64,000 nucleotides of DNA from Azospirillum brasilense (GTDB taxonomy: Bacteria; Pseudomonadota; Alphaproteobacteria; Azospirillales; Azospirillaceae), in assembly GCF_007827815.1 (NCBI RefSeq), contig NZ_VITH01000003.1, forward strand, positions 372,001-436,000, in the 5' to 3' direction. Positions 54,542 to 63,609 of this stretch are shown in pieces. A model generated the notes under the pieces. The model did no database searches and was not told the DNA's origin. It saw nothing but the letters and a program-made list of their open reading frames with translations. How positions within the stretch are numbered: the first letter of the stretch is position 1; the number at the start of each line of letters is the position of its first letter. The translations under genes and the position numbers were made by a program.

Positions 54542-56794
54542 TCAGCGCGTGTAGTAGCGGCGCGCCTCGTTCATGCCGTAGGCCTCTTCCGACGCGTCGG
54601 TGCGGGCCAGCTTCTTCAGGTCGACCCGGCTCAGCACGACGCTGGTCACGTCGCGGCCCAGCTCGGTCAGCCGCTCGATGGCCCGCTGGACGACGGCGCG
54701 CGGCGTCTGTTCCCAGCGCACCACGAACAGGCATTCCGTCGCCGACCGGGTCAGCACGCCCGCGTCCGCCACGACCGCCATCGGCGGGGTGTCGAGGATG
54801 ACGCAGTCGTATTCGAGCGAGGCGAACTTGATGATGCTCGCCAGCTTTTCCGACCCCAGAAGCTCCTGCGGATGGTCGCAATGCGGGCGGCCGACGACGT
54901 AGTGGAGGCCGGTGCGGCCGTCCACCTGGACCACGTCGTTCCACTCCGCCTTGCCGACGATCAGGTCGCTCAGGTCGCCCGGGGCGTTGTCGCCCAGCAC
55001 GTTCCCGATGCGCGGGCAGCGCAGGTCGCATTCCAGAAGCAGGACCCGCCGGCCGGACGCCGCCAGCATGCGCGCCAGGGTCAGGCAGACGGTGGTCTTG
55101 CCCTCGCCGGGAACGGCGGAGGTGACCATCACCACCGAGCCGGTGTTCAGGGCGCCGCGGGCGTAGAGCGACACGCCGATGGCGCGCACCGCCTCGCTGT
55201 ACTCCGACCGCGGACGGTCGAGGACATAGTCTTCCGGCTTGGCGTTCTTGTGATGCGGCAGGGACGGCACCAGCCCGATGGCCGGCACGCCGATCGTCTC
55301 CTCCACATGCTGGGTGTTGCGGAAGGTCTTGTTCAGATGGTCGCGCAGGAAGGCCAGGAACATGCCGATCAGCAGGCCCACGGCCAGACCGCCGCCGACG
55401 AACAGCTTCTTGCCCGGCGTCGACGGCTCCAGCGGCGGTTCCGCCAAGGACACGACGCGGGCGTCGCGCTGCTGAAGGTCGTCCTGCTCGCGCGTTTCGA
55501 CGAGACGCTGGAGCAGCCCTTCATAGACCCGGCGGTTGGCGTCGGCCTCGCGCTGCAACTGGGCCAGGCGGACGTTGGCGCCCAGCTCGCCCGCGGTCTC
55601 GGCGGTCAGCTTCTTCAGCGCGGCCTCAAGCTCGCGCTCGCGGGCGCGGGCGATCTCGACCTCGTTGTTGATGACCGCCATGATCTTGGTGGCTTCCTCG
55701 CGCATCTTCTGGCGCAGGTTCGTCAACTGGTTGACGTAGGCCTGCACCGCCGGATGCTGGTCGCCGTAGCGGGTGCGGTATTCGGCCAGCCGCCGGGCGA
55801 TGCCCGATTCCTCCTCGCCCAACCGCTGGATCAGCGGCGAGCCAAGCACCTCGGCCGCGTTGCCCTCGGTCGGGCTGCGCGCGACGATCCGGGCGTTCTG
55901 CGCCCGCGCCTCCGCCCGGCCGCGCTCCGTCTGGGCGACGACCAGGGCGCGGTTCAGCTCGGCGAGCTGCTGCGACAGGAAGGTCTCGCCGCCGGTGCCG
56001 CCGAGGACGAGGCCCTGCTGCGCGCGGTAGTCCTGCACCGCCTTGTCCGACACCTCGACCTGGGCCCGCAGCTCGTTGATGCGGTCCTCCAGCCACTTGT
56101 TGGCCTGCTGGGTGACCTCCTGCTTGGTCTGGAGCTGGTCGAGCAGATACTCGTCCACGAAGGCGTTGGCGATGCGCGCGGCCTTCTCTGCCTCCTTCGC
56201 CTTGAAGGAGACGACGATGGTGTAGGACTGCGCGTCGCTGGTCGCCGACAGGCCGCGGCGGACGTCGGCGATGACCGCCGCGCGTTCCTTCTCCGGCGAC
56301 GTCGGCTCCTTGACGCCGATGCCGGCGGAATTCAGGTAGCCGGTGATCTGCTGGCGCAGCGGCGACAGGTCGTAGCCGACGGTGTCGTTGATCCCGGCGA
56401 TGGCGCGGTCGATGGCCGAGGGCCGCTCGATGGCGCCGTTGAACTCCGGATCATGGACCAGCCCCAACCGGTCCACCACCTTGGCGGCGGTGGCGGTCGA
56501 GGTGATCATGTCGATTTCGGTCCGGATCGCCGCCGCCTCGCGCGGGAGGTTGGAGATCACGGCGTTGATGTCCGTGACCTCCGTCGTGCGCGGGTCGATG
56601 ATGAGCACGGCCTGGCTGGTGAACCGCGGCTCATAGAGCAGGGCACCGGTGGTGGCCAGCGCGGTGCAGCACAGGACGCTGGCGATGATCGTGCTCCGGC
56701 GCCGGCGCAGCACCTGGAGGAGGTCGCGGAGCGCGACCTCCCGGGTGCTGGCTTCGGACCCCAGGGCTCCGTCTACATGAGTGTACGCGGCCAT
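54542..56794 (-). CDS. Wzc/GumC-type chain-length determinant tyrosine kinase
   Basis: A 750-aa fused protein. An N-terminal Wzz domain has a membrane helix near residues 37-57, a long periplasmic coiled-coil region and a second helix (KLFVGGGLAVGLLIGMFLAFL, about 460). The C-terminal BY-kinase has Walker A AVPGEGKTT, Walker A' LLLECDLRCPR and Walker B VILDTPP. The terminal EEAYGMNEARRYYTR has a tyrosine cluster for autophosphorylation. It controls polymer length and export. No separate polysaccharide export (Wza) gene is adjacent. Confidence 0.9.
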   Translation of the reverse strand: MAAYTHVDGALGSEASTREVALRDLLQVLRRRRSTIIASVLCCTALATTGALLYEPRFTSQAVLIIDPRTTEVTDINAVISNLPREAAAIRTEIDMITSTATAAKVVDRLGLVHDPEFNGAIERPSAIDRAIAGINDTVGYDLSPLRQQITGYLNSAGIGVKEPTSPEKERAAVIADVRRGLSATSDAQSYTIVVSFKAKEAEKAARIANAFVDEYLLDQLQTKQEVTQQANKWLEDRINELRAQVEVSDKAVQDYRAQQGLVLGGTGGETFLSQQLAELNRALVVAQTERGRAEARAQNARIVARSPTEGNAAEVLGSPLIQRLGEEESGIARRLAEYRTRYGDQHPAVQAYVNQLTNLRQKMREEATKIMAVINNEVEIARARERELEAALKKLTAETAGELGANVRLAQLQREADANRRVYEGLLQRLVETREQDDLQQRDARVVSLAEPPLEPSTPGKKLFVGGGLAVGLLIGMFLAFLRDHLNKTFRNTQHVEETIGVPAIGLVPSLPHHKNAKPEDYVLDRPRSEYSEAVRAIGVSLYARGALNTGSVVMVTSAVPGEGKTTVCLTLARMLAASGRRVLLLECDLRCPRIGNVLGDNAPGDLSDLIVGKAEWNDVVQVDGRTGLHYVVGRPHCDHPQELLGSEKLASIIKFASLEYDCVILDTPPMAVVADAGVLTRSATECLFVVRWEQTPRAVVQRAIERLTELGRDVTSVVLSRVDLKKLARTDASEEAYGMNEARRYYTR

Positions 56795-56837
56795 CCCATT
56801 CTCCTGAGGATCGGTCGGTGAGGGTCCAGGCCGGCGG

Positions 56838-58232
56838 TCAGCCCTTCACGATCTTCTCGTCGACGATGCCCGCCTTGCCGAAGGCGTTGCGGGTGTCGAC
56901 GATCAGCGGCAGCCCGTCCAGGAAGGCCTTCAGATCGAAGGAGTCATGGTCGGTGCACAGGATCGCGGCGTCGAAGGCGCCTTCCTGGATTTCCTCCAGC
57001 GCGACCGACGGCGTGCCGGCCATGCGGGCCAGACGGCGCGTCTCCGGAAGCTCCGGCACGTGCGGGTCGTAGTAGAAGACCTCGCAGCCGCGGTCCTGCA
57101 GAAGATCGATGATCTTCAGCGCCGGGCTTTCGCGCATGTCCTCGATGTTCTTCTTGTAGGCAACGCCCAGGACGAGGATGCGCGACCCGCGCAGCGCGCG
57201 GCCGAGCTTGGAGTCCATGGCCTGCGACAGCCGCTCCACCACGTAATGCGGCATGCGGGTGTTGATCTCGCCGGCCAGCTCGATGAAGCGGGTGGCGACG
57301 TCGAACTCGCGGGCCTTCCAGGTCAGGTAGAAGGGGTCGATCGGGATGCAGTGACCGCCCAGGCCGGGGCCGGGGTAGAAGGGCATGTAGCCGAAGGGCT
57401 TCGTCTTGGCGCCCTCGATCACTTCCCACACGTCGATGCCCATCGCGTCGTAGACGACCTTCAGCTCGTTGACGAGCGCGATGTTGACGCAGCGGAAGAT
57501 GTTCTCGGTCAGCTTCACCGCCTCGGCCGCTTCCAGCGACGAGACCGGGATCACACGCTCCAGCGCACGGCCGTACATCGAGCAGGCGATGCGCAGGGCG
57601 TTGGGGTCCTCGCCGCCGACGATCTTCGGGATGCGGGCGGTGGTGAAGGTCTCGTTGCCCGGGTCCTCGCGCTCCGGCGAGAAGGCCAGCAGGAAGTCCG
57701 TGCCGCTGACGAGGCCGGTCTTCTCCAGGATCGGGCGCACGACTTCGCGCGTCGTGCCGGGGTAGGTGGTCGATTCGAGGACGATCAGCTGGCCGGGGCG
57801 CATCACCTGGGCGATCTGCCGGGTGGTGACCTCGATGCAGCTCATGTCCGGCTCGCGGTTGCGAGTGAGCGGCGTCGGCACGCAGATGACGATGGCGTCC
57901 ATGTCGGCCAGCGACTGGAAGTTCGCCGTGGCCGTGAAGCGGCCCTCCTCGATCATGCCGCGGACCTCGTCGGTCGACACGGTGCCGATGTAGGAGGTGC
58001 CGCCGTTCAGGCTGGCGACCTTTTCCGGATCGATGTCGAAGCCCGTCACCGAGAAGCCGGCCCGCGCGAACAGCCGCGCCAGAGGCAGGCCGACGTAACC
58101 CAGGCCGATGACGCCGACGCTGGCGGTGCCCGCCGCGATCTTCGACTCCAGCGTCGCCAGAGCTTCCGGAATGCCGGACGTGCCGACCGAACCCCCGCTC
58201 ACCAACAGGTCGGCAAACTCATTGCTCGACAT
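56838..58232 (-). CDS. UDP-sugar 6-dehydrogenase (WbpA/WecC/TviB group)
   Basis: A 464-aa nucleotide-sugar dehydrogenase. The Rossmann motif is GVIGLGYVGLPLARLFARAG near residues 39-58, the catalytic cysteine is in GGHCIPIDPFYL, and VAYKKNIEDMRESPAL starts the C-terminal domain. It oxidises a UDP-N-acetylhexosamine to the uronic acid, implying acidic amino sugars in the polymer. First gene of the export part, with an AT-rich leader containing hairpins. 43 bp before the kinase gene. Confidence 0.88.
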   Translation of the reverse strand: MSSNEFADLLVSGGSVGTSGIPEALATLESKIAAGTASVGVIGLGYVGLPLARLFARAGFSVTGFDIDPEKVASLNGGTSYIGTVSTDEVRGMIEEGRFTATANFQSLADMDAIVICVPTPLTRNREPDMSCIEVTTRQIAQVMRPGQLIVLESTTYPGTTREVVRPILEKTGLVSGTDFLLAFSPEREDPGNETFTTARIPKIVGGEDPNALRIACSMYGRALERVIPVSSLEAAEAVKLTENIFRCVNIALVNELKVVYDAMGIDVWEVIEGAKTKPFGYMPFYPGPGLGGHCIPIDPFYLTWKAREFDVATRFIELAGEINTRMPHYVVERLSQAMDSKLGRALRGSRILVLGVAYKKNIEDMRESPALKIIDLLQDRGCEVFYYDPHVPELPETRRLARMAGTPSVALEEIQEGAFDAAILCTDHDSFDLKAFLDGLPLIVDTRNAFGKAGIVDEKIVKG

Positions 58233-58323
58233 AAGACGTCTCCTTTTCCGACTCTCTTGTTCGTAGAGGTTTCACCGTTATTCGCGCTGTATCTCTCAGA
58301 TCAATTCTACCGACACAAAACCG

Positions 58324-58359
58324 AAGCCAAGGTCCGGTTCTGACATCGGGCCTTGGCTT
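58324..58359 (-). promoter_or_regulatory. Leader hairpin/attenuator candidate of the EPS genes
   Basis: AAGCCAAGG (58324-58332) and CCTTGGCTT (58351-58359) form a 9-bp stem, extended by CCG/CGG. On the minus strand it is followed by CGGTTTTG, resembling an intrinsic terminator about 90 nt before the dehydrogenase start. It may act as an attenuator. Confidence 0.45.
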
Positions 58360-58517
58360 TTGCTGTTCATAAGACTGATCGATCGGCGTTTCCTCTCACC
58401 GAATACATTAGGCTGCTTTGTCTAAGCACCCAGCAATCGTGATAGAAAAAGGGGGAGCCGTAAACGTCGTAAAAGGCCGAACTACCGTCAGTTGACCGGG
58501 TGACCTTTCTCGTGAGA

Positions 58518-58541
58518 CTTTCGGGATGACCATCCCGAAAG
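58518..58541. terminator. Perfect hairpin in the EPS intergenic region
   Basis: CTTTCGGGAT (58518-58527) pairs with ATCCCGAAAG (58532-58541) around GACC. On the plus strand GTGCTTTATT follows. Its role may be termination, or insulation of the two halves of the locus. Confidence 0.5.
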
Positions 58542-58586
58542 GTGCTTTATTAATCCCTTTTGAGTAACCACGGGCAGAATAGACGA

Positions 58587-58626
58587 AAGGAGCCAGACCG
58601 GCGCGACAGCGGCCGGACGGCTCCTT
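58587..58626 (-). terminator. Terminator after the FemAB/GNAT-like gene
   Basis: AAGGAGCC (58587-58594) and GGCTCCTT (58619-58626) pair, with an inner CCGGC/GCCGG stem. On the minus strand it is followed by TCGTCTATTCT and it begins 11 bp after the gene stop, a good position for termination. Confidence 0.6.
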
Positions 58627-58636
58627 CGCACCGCGG

Positions 58637-59815
58637 TCATCCCTGGACGGCGACTCCCTCCGGTTGCAGCCCGGCGGTCTCGGGCAACGTGTTGTGCATC
58701 AGGAAGCTGGCGTCGCCGTCGCCCATGGTCAGCAGCCAGTTGCCGCGGTCGGCGAACGCCTCGCGGTCGATGCCGGCGTCCGGTCCGGCGTGCGCCATCA
58801 CCCGCACCGGGAAGCCGACGCGGTCCGGCACCTTCATCATGCCCATGGCGAGGAAGGTCCGCTCCGCCCGCGTGTTCAGCGTCCGGCAGATCAGGGCGGT
58901 CGCCCGTTCCGTCGCGGCGATGCGCAGCGTGTGGCTCAGCAGGACCCACAGCCACTTCGGCTCGCACAGGTAATCGACGATGGCGAGGCAGGGCTCCTTG
59001 CGCCAGGTCTCGCGGCGCAGGACGACGTAGCCCAGCGGCTCTCCCCCGCGCGTCAGGATGAAGCGGCGGTAGTCCGAGGCGCAGGGGATCGCGTCGTAGC
59101 GCCAGCGCAGATGCGTCAGGTCGCGCAACGCGATCAGCGGGTAATGCGGGGAGGCGCGCCGCCAGATGGCGTCGGCCCGCCCGTCGAACCGCCCGATCTC
59201 CTCGAACCGCGCGCCGGTCGCCCGGCTCAGAAGGTGGCCGCCGATCCGCGCCCCGTGCAGGGCCGGCCCGGCGATCGTGCCGATGGTCCGCATGCGGCCC
59301 TGGAGCGACGACGCCTCCAGGCAGCGCCGCGTGTCCAGCGGGAAGACGTAGGCGGGCAGGGCGCCGATGTCGATCCAGCCGGCCTTGCTGTAGGCCTTGT
59401 ACGCGGAGTCAGAGATGTGGATGGCCATGGCCAGCGGACGGCTGTCGAGCTGCGCTTCCGCCAGGGGCGTGAAGGCGCCGCGCATCCGCCATTCCGGCAG
59501 GACCATCAGGCTGTTGGCCCAGGAGGCCGGGATTTCCCGGTCCCGCGCCTTCAGGCGGAAGGGAATCCCGCATTGCTGGCCGACGATTTGCCCCTGCCGC
59601 TTGCACACCCAAACTTGCGGCCCGTCCGCGTCCCGGTCGGGCACCTCGTCGAAGAGCCAGCGGTTGTAGGCTTCGTCCACCTGCCAGACCCGTTCCCCGA
59701 ACATCTTGCGCTGGAAGCCGCGCAGCTCCCCCTTGTCGGAAGCGTCGAAACGGAAAACGGTTTTCTTCAGCCGGTCGGTGATCGACTGACCGACGGTGCT
59801 GCTGCTGGTGCTCAC
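58637..59815 (-). CDS. FemAB/GNAT-like acyltransferase-fold protein
   Basis: About 392 aa from a GTG start that has AAGGGGGG upstream; an in-frame ATG at 59884 gives 23 more residues. The protein resembles N-acyltransferase-fold proteins of polysaccharide loci: VWVCKRQGQIVGQQCGIPF and SWANSLMVLPEWRMRGAFTPL look like the beta4/acyl-CoA loop region of GNAT domains, with a second half from about 230 (RWRYDAIPC). It may acylate a sugar of the polymer. The specific reaction is unknown. Confidence 0.65.
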   Translation of the reverse strand: MSTSSSTVGQSITDRLKKTVFRFDASDKGELRGFQRKMFGERVWQVDEAYNRWLFDEVPDRDADGPQVWVCKRQGQIVGQQCGIPFRLKARDREIPASWANSLMVLPEWRMRGAFTPLAEAQLDSRPLAMAIHISDSAYKAYSKAGWIDIGALPAYVFPLDTRRCLEASSLQGRMRTIGTIAGPALHGARIGGHLLSRATGARFEEIGRFDGRADAIWRRASPHYPLIALRDLTHLRWRYDAIPCASDYRRFILTRGGEPLGYVVLRRETWRKEPCLAIVDYLCEPKWLWVLLSHTLRIAATERATALICRTLNTRAERTFLAMGMMKVPDRVGFPVRVMAHAGPDAGIDREAFADRGNWLLTMGDGDASFLMHNTLPETAGLQPEGVAVQG

Positions 59816-59886
59816 ATGCCCCCCCTTGTTCGAACGCGCCGTCCCTTGCCCGGCCCGCGGCTCGCCCGCGGACGTCGGGGCCAAGG

Positions 59887-61098
59887 TCAGCGCACGGATT
59901 CCGGCCGCATTCCGGACGCTTCCTGCACGGTTCCTCCTGGCTGTTGAATCGCGGTCGTCCCGCTCCGGGATTCGGCCTTGTTTTCGGCCTTGGCGTCGTT
60001 GCTGACCCGGTTGCCGGTGACGGCCTTATCGATGCTGTCGGCGATGATGATGGCGGCCCGCTTGCCGTTGCGGTGGAAGACGTTGTCGCGCAACTCCAGC
60101 GTGATCGAGCCGTTGCCCTTCTGGTGCTGCAGGACGCCGCCGTTGTTGTCGTAGAACTCGTTGTCGTAGACCCGGTACGTCACGTCGATCCCGCGGTTCT
60201 GGCCGAGCGAGATGCCGGCGTCGGCGTTGCGGAAGATGACGTTGCGGTAGATCTCGGTGCTGGACTTCGCCAGGATGCCGGCGCCGCGCGGGTTGTCGTG
60301 GATCAGGTTGTCGTGAATCTTCAGCGCGCTGCCGGCCTGCCCCTGGTCGTGGTAGAGGCCGTGGGAGCGGCCCTCGCCGCCGTTGATGCCGTTGTTGAAG
60401 ACCCGGTTGTGGGCGATCTCGCCGGTCCGGATGCGCCCGTTCCAGCCCGAATAGACGCCGCCGTCCTTGCGCCAGCCGTTGTCGGCGATGGTGTTGCGCG
60501 TGATGATCTGGTCGGTGTTGTCCGCGGCGTAATGCACGATCCCGTAGGCGCCGTTGCCGGTGATGGCCGACCCGTCGACCCGCAGCCCATCCGACGTGCC
60601 TTGTACGACGATTCCGGAGCCGCCGTTGCCCGCGACGGTCACGTTCGTCACCGACACGTTGCGCGCCCGTGGTCCGAGCAGCAGGCCGGTGTCGGCCGCG
60701 CCGGTGATCGCCAGCCCGTCGAAGGCGACGTTGGTCCGCCCGTTCAGGCTGACCGCGACGGAGGCGCCCCGCGCGTCGATCACCGGAGCGTCGCCCTTGC
60801 CATAGGCGCCGTAGGTGATCGGCCGGTCGGTCGTGCCGGAGGAGGAAGCCATAAGGCTGCCACGCCAGCTCTCCCCACGCTCGAACAGCACACGGCTTCC
60901 CGGCGGAAAGGTCGTGGCGTTCACCTTGTCCAGCGACTTCCACGCCTCCTTCGGGCCGCGGCCCGACCGGCGGTCGTCGCCGTCCGTGGCGTCGACGTAA
61001 AAGACCGGCGCATCCTCAGCGTTCCGGCGCGCGCTGACGAGCAGCGACGGCTGGGCGGGACGCTCGATGGCGGGGGGAGGAGGGGGCAGATAATCCAT
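59887..61098 (-). CDS. Right-handed parallel beta-helix protein
   Basis: A 403-aa protein starting MDYLPPPPPAIERPAQPSLL. A proline-rich N terminus is followed from about residue 40 by repeated beta-helix coils (for example NVSVTNVTVAGNGGSGIVV, QIITRNTIADNGW, KIHDNLIHDNPRGAGIL). Such proteins in exopolysaccharide loci are lyases or epimerases such as AlgG/AlgX-type. No signal peptide is evident, though a small membrane protein is encoded just upstream. Substrate not assigned. Confidence 0.78.
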   Translation of the reverse strand: MDYLPPPPPAIERPAQPSLLVSARRNAEDAPVFYVDATDGDDRRSGRGPKEAWKSLDKVNATTFPPGSRVLFERGESWRGSLMASSSGTTDRPITYGAYGKGDAPVIDARGASVAVSLNGRTNVAFDGLAITGAADTGLLLGPRARNVSVTNVTVAGNGGSGIVVQGTSDGLRVDGSAITGNGAYGIVHYAADNTDQIITRNTIADNGWRKDGGVYSGWNGRIRTGEIAHNRVFNNGINGGEGRSHGLYHDQGQAGSALKIHDNLIHDNPRGAGILAKSSTEIYRNVIFRNADAGISLGQNRGIDVTYRVYDNEFYDNNGGVLQHQKGNGSITLELRDNVFHRNGKRAAIIIADSIDKAVTGNRVSNDAKAENKAESRSGTTAIQQPGGTVQEASGMRPESVR

Positions 61099-61117
61099 GG
61101 TTCCGGCTCGCGCGGTC

Positions 61118-61318
61118 TTACACGGCGACGCGGAACAGCGCGTAGGCAAGGCCCCAGGCCGCCAGCGCGCAGCCGGTGCACAGCAGGGCCCAGCCGGCCC
61201 GAGAAAGATCGAGCATCGGGGGCGAGGCGCGCTCCGTCGTCGGCGTGGCGTCCGCTGGAAGGACGTCCGCAACCCCACTCAGCAGGTTCGGGCTGGCCGG
61301 CGTGGCTTGCTCGATCAT
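61118..61318 (-). CDS. Small single-pass membrane protein (66 aa)
   Basis: A 66-residue frame starting MIEQATPASPNLLSG, with GAGGAG 6 nt upstream and stop 19 bp before the beta-helix gene. The C-terminal 25 residues (WALLCTGCALAAWGLAYALF) form one membrane helix. The N terminus is polar and Pro/Thr rich. No family is recognised. Tight position and a good ribosome site support a real gene, possibly a membrane anchor or partner for the beta-helix protein. Confidence 0.6.
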   Translation of the reverse strand: MIEQATPASPNLLSGVADVLPADATPTTERASPPMLDLSRAGWALLCTGCALAAWGLAYALFRVAV

Positions 61319-61469
61319 GGCGATCTCCTCGCGGGGGGCCGTTTAAGCGGGGGAACCGGCGACTGAAACCGCAGCGTGTCCCTGTTACGGTATTTTGTGT
61401 TACGTCGCGGACAAATAAAGGGAAATGAAAAGGGATCACGCTTAAGCGATCAGGGTACGATAACGGGGC

Positions 61470-61504
61470 ATTCCAAAGGGAGGAATAGAAATTCTCTTTG
61501 GAAT
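61470..61504. other. Leader hairpin in AT-rich EPS intergenic region
   Basis: ATTCCAAAG (61470-61478) pairs with CTTTGGAAT (61496-61504), and inside, GAAT pairs with ATTC. It lies in the 277-bp region before the 66-aa gene, in an AT-richer stretch that probably has a promoter. Confidence 0.45.
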
Positions 61505-61548
61505 CGCCGAGTGGTGATCGCCCGTAATGCATATGAAAACGGCAAGAA

Positions 61549-61575
61549 CTCCCTCCCCTGCGGTGGGGGAGGGAG
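61549..61575 (-). terminator. Hairpin after the polysaccharide deacetylase gene
   Basis: CTCCCTCCCC (61549-61558) and GGGGAGGGAG (61566-61575) form a perfect 10-bp stem with a 7-nt loop, 21 bp past the deacetylase stop on the minus strand. It belongs to the C/G-rich palindrome family seen at 3713, 15168 and 49559. Confidence 0.6.
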
Positions 61576-61595
61576 CCATTGATAGGCCTGACCGC

Positions 61596-62636
61596 CTAAC
61601 CGGCCAAGGCGCGCTTGATGTTGCCGGCGCCGCCGCGCAGCAGGCGCTTGACCAGCTGCTGTTTCGCGGCGGCCGGGCCGTTCTCGAAGCAGATGCGCTG
61701 GATGCGCCGCTGCGGACCGCCGCGGCGCGGCCAGGAGGTGCCGAAGGTGAGGTCGACGCCCTCGCCGTACAGCTCCCCGAACAACGAGTCGTGCAGCCCT
61801 TCGTCCGAATAGGGGAAGGCGAAGGAGCCGCAGCCGGGGCCGAACAGCGCCCGGATGCCGGCCACGCTGCCCGTCACCTCCTCCTTGCGCTGCTCCGGCG
61901 TCAGCAGGCGGTGGTTGGGGTGGTCGAAACCGTGGGCGCCGATCGACACGCCCTCCGCCATCAGGTCCGTGATCTCGTCGCGGGTCAGGTAGGGCTTCTG
62001 CGTCGCCAGGAATCCGGCGGTGTCGAACTCCAGGACGGTGGCGATCTCGTCCAGCACGGCGCGCTTGTGCCAGCTCACCGTCATGACGCCTGCGGCCGGA
62101 TCGGCGGCGACGGCGCCCGCCCGCGCCAGGATGGCGGCGCAGACCGCGCGGCGGGGATCGGCCTCGGCCAGCCGACTCAGCCGCTCCGCCAGAAGGCTGG
62201 CCTTGTGCCGGTAGAAGAGCGTCCCGTTGTCGAGGAAGTTGAGGTTGAGATACAGCGCCGGCCGGATGCCCTTGCGGCGCAGGATGGGCATCGCGACCTC
62301 CGCCACCTCGCGCATGCCGTCGTCGAAGGTGACCAGCAGCGACGGGCGGCGGATCTCCGGCCCACCCATGGCCGATCCGGTGACCGTGGGCAGGTCCGTC
62401 GGCTCGAAGTGCTTCAGGAGGAAATCAAGGTCCTCCGTGAACTCCTTGGGCGTGCGGGGGCGGTAGATGTGCTTCAGATGGTCCGGCACCGTGTCGCAGA
62501 CGGCGTGGTAGACGACGGCCAGCACCGGGCTGCCGTAGGCGTGATGGCAGGCGGTCCCCAGCGGGTTGCGCAGCGCGTCCATCCACCGGAGCCGCCGGCC
62601 CAGCCCGCCACCGGAAATCACGTCGGCAACGCTCAT
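61596..62636 (-). CDS. Polysaccharide deacetylase-family protein
   Basis: A 346-aa NodB-homology protein. The metal-binding Asp pair is in LLVTFDDGMREVAE, and the His motif is SIGAHGFDHPNHRLL (H-x3-H pattern). FAFPYSDEG gives the third conserved region. No signal peptide is evident. It probably removes acetyl groups from an amino sugar in the repeat unit or lipid intermediate. Confidence 0.87.
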   Translation of the reverse strand: MSVADVISGGGLGRRLRWMDALRNPLGTACHHAYGSPVLAVVYHAVCDTVPDHLKHIYRPRTPKEFTEDLDFLLKHFEPTDLPTVTGSAMGGPEIRRPSLLVTFDDGMREVAEVAMPILRRKGIRPALYLNLNFLDNGTLFYRHKASLLAERLSRLAEADPRRAVCAAILARAGAVAADPAAGVMTVSWHKRAVLDEIATVLEFDTAGFLATQKPYLTRDEITDLMAEGVSIGAHGFDHPNHRLLTPEQRKEEVTGSVAGIRALFGPGCGSFAFPYSDEGLHDSLFGELYGEGVDLTFGTSWPRRGGPQRRIQRICFENGPAAAKQQLVKRLLRGGAGNIKRALAG

Positions 62637-62670
62637 TCATGTCCTCCCGCAGAGGGTCAGAGGGCGAGGG

Positions 62671-63609
62671 TCAGAGGGCGTCCGCCCCATCGGGGGCGAG
62701 GCGCTTGGGCTGCATCATGGCGGTGTGGATCTGGGCCATGGCCTGCGCCTCGGTCGGCGTGCGGACCAGGCGGTACAGCATCCTCTTCAGGCCCGGCGGT
62801 GTCAGCCGGAAGCCGATCTGAAGCGAGGCCGTCGCCAGGAATTCCGAGTTGGTCAGGAAACCCGACCGCCAGCACCAGACCCGGAAAGCCCATTCGTTGA
62901 CGGCGTAGCGCAACCCGCCGCGGCGCACGCGCTGGGCCATGCTGGTGCGGAAAAGGAGAAGCGCCTCCTGCACCGTCTCCATCCGCGCCCCGGCCTGGAG
63001 CAGGCGGACATAGAGGTCGTAGTCCTCCAGATTGCCGAAGCAGGAGCGGTAGCCGCCGATGGCCGTCAGCGCCCGCCGCCGCACCATCATGGTGGGGTGC
63101 GACAGCACGCAGTGCCACTTCATGCCCTGGCTGATCTCCTCGTGCGTCTCCGGGCTGCGCTTCACGCAGGTGATGGCGCCGGGGTCCTGTTCGAACTCCG
63201 CGTGCCAGGAGAAGGACGCGTCCAGCGACCCCTGCTCGGCGAAGGCGCGCGCCTGCGTCTCGAAGCGGTGGGGCAGGCAGATGTCGTCGCTGTCCATGCG
63301 GGCCACCAGATAGCCCGTGCAATATTGCAGGCCGTCGTTCAGCGCACGGGCCAAGCCCCCCTGGTTGCGCCGCCGCACCACCACAAGCCGGCAGGCGTTG
63401 GACGCCTGATAGCGGGCGATGACCTTTTCCTGCTCCTCTCCGATCCGTCCGTCGACCACCAGCACGCATTCGCGCGGGAGGAGCGTCTGGGTATAGACGC
63501 TCTCCAGCGCGGCCTGAAGGTTGTCCGCCTTCTCGCCGGCGTAGGTGGCCATAAGCACGCTGATCGATTGAGTGTCCCGACCGTCCCTCGGTCCGCTCAC
63601 GTGATTCAT
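62671..63609 (-). CDS. Family 2 glycosyltransferase (exopolysaccharide locus)
   Basis: A 312-aa GT-A enzyme with ISVLMATYAGEKADNLQAAL, the RMDSDDI metal motif, and FGNLEDYDLYVRLLQAG near the acceptor site. It is related to SpsA/AmsE-like amylovoran enzymes. The start MNHVSGPRDG has GGAG upstream; an upstream ATG would add 36 residues of unlikely sequence. First visible gene of this operon. Confidence 0.83.
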   Translation of the reverse strand: MNHVSGPRDGRDTQSISVLMATYAGEKADNLQAALESVYTQTLLPRECVLVVDGRIGEEQEKVIARYQASNACRLVVVRRRNQGGLARALNDGLQYCTGYLVARMDSDDICLPHRFETQARAFAEQGSLDASFSWHAEFEQDPGAITCVKRSPETHEEISQGMKWHCVLSHPTMMVRRRALTAIGGYRSCFGNLEDYDLYVRLLQAGARMETVQEALLLFRTSMAQRVRRGGLRYAVNEWAFRVWCWRSGFLTNSEFLATASLQIGFRLTPPGLKRMLYRLVRTPTEAQAMAQIHTAMMQPKRLAPDGADAL

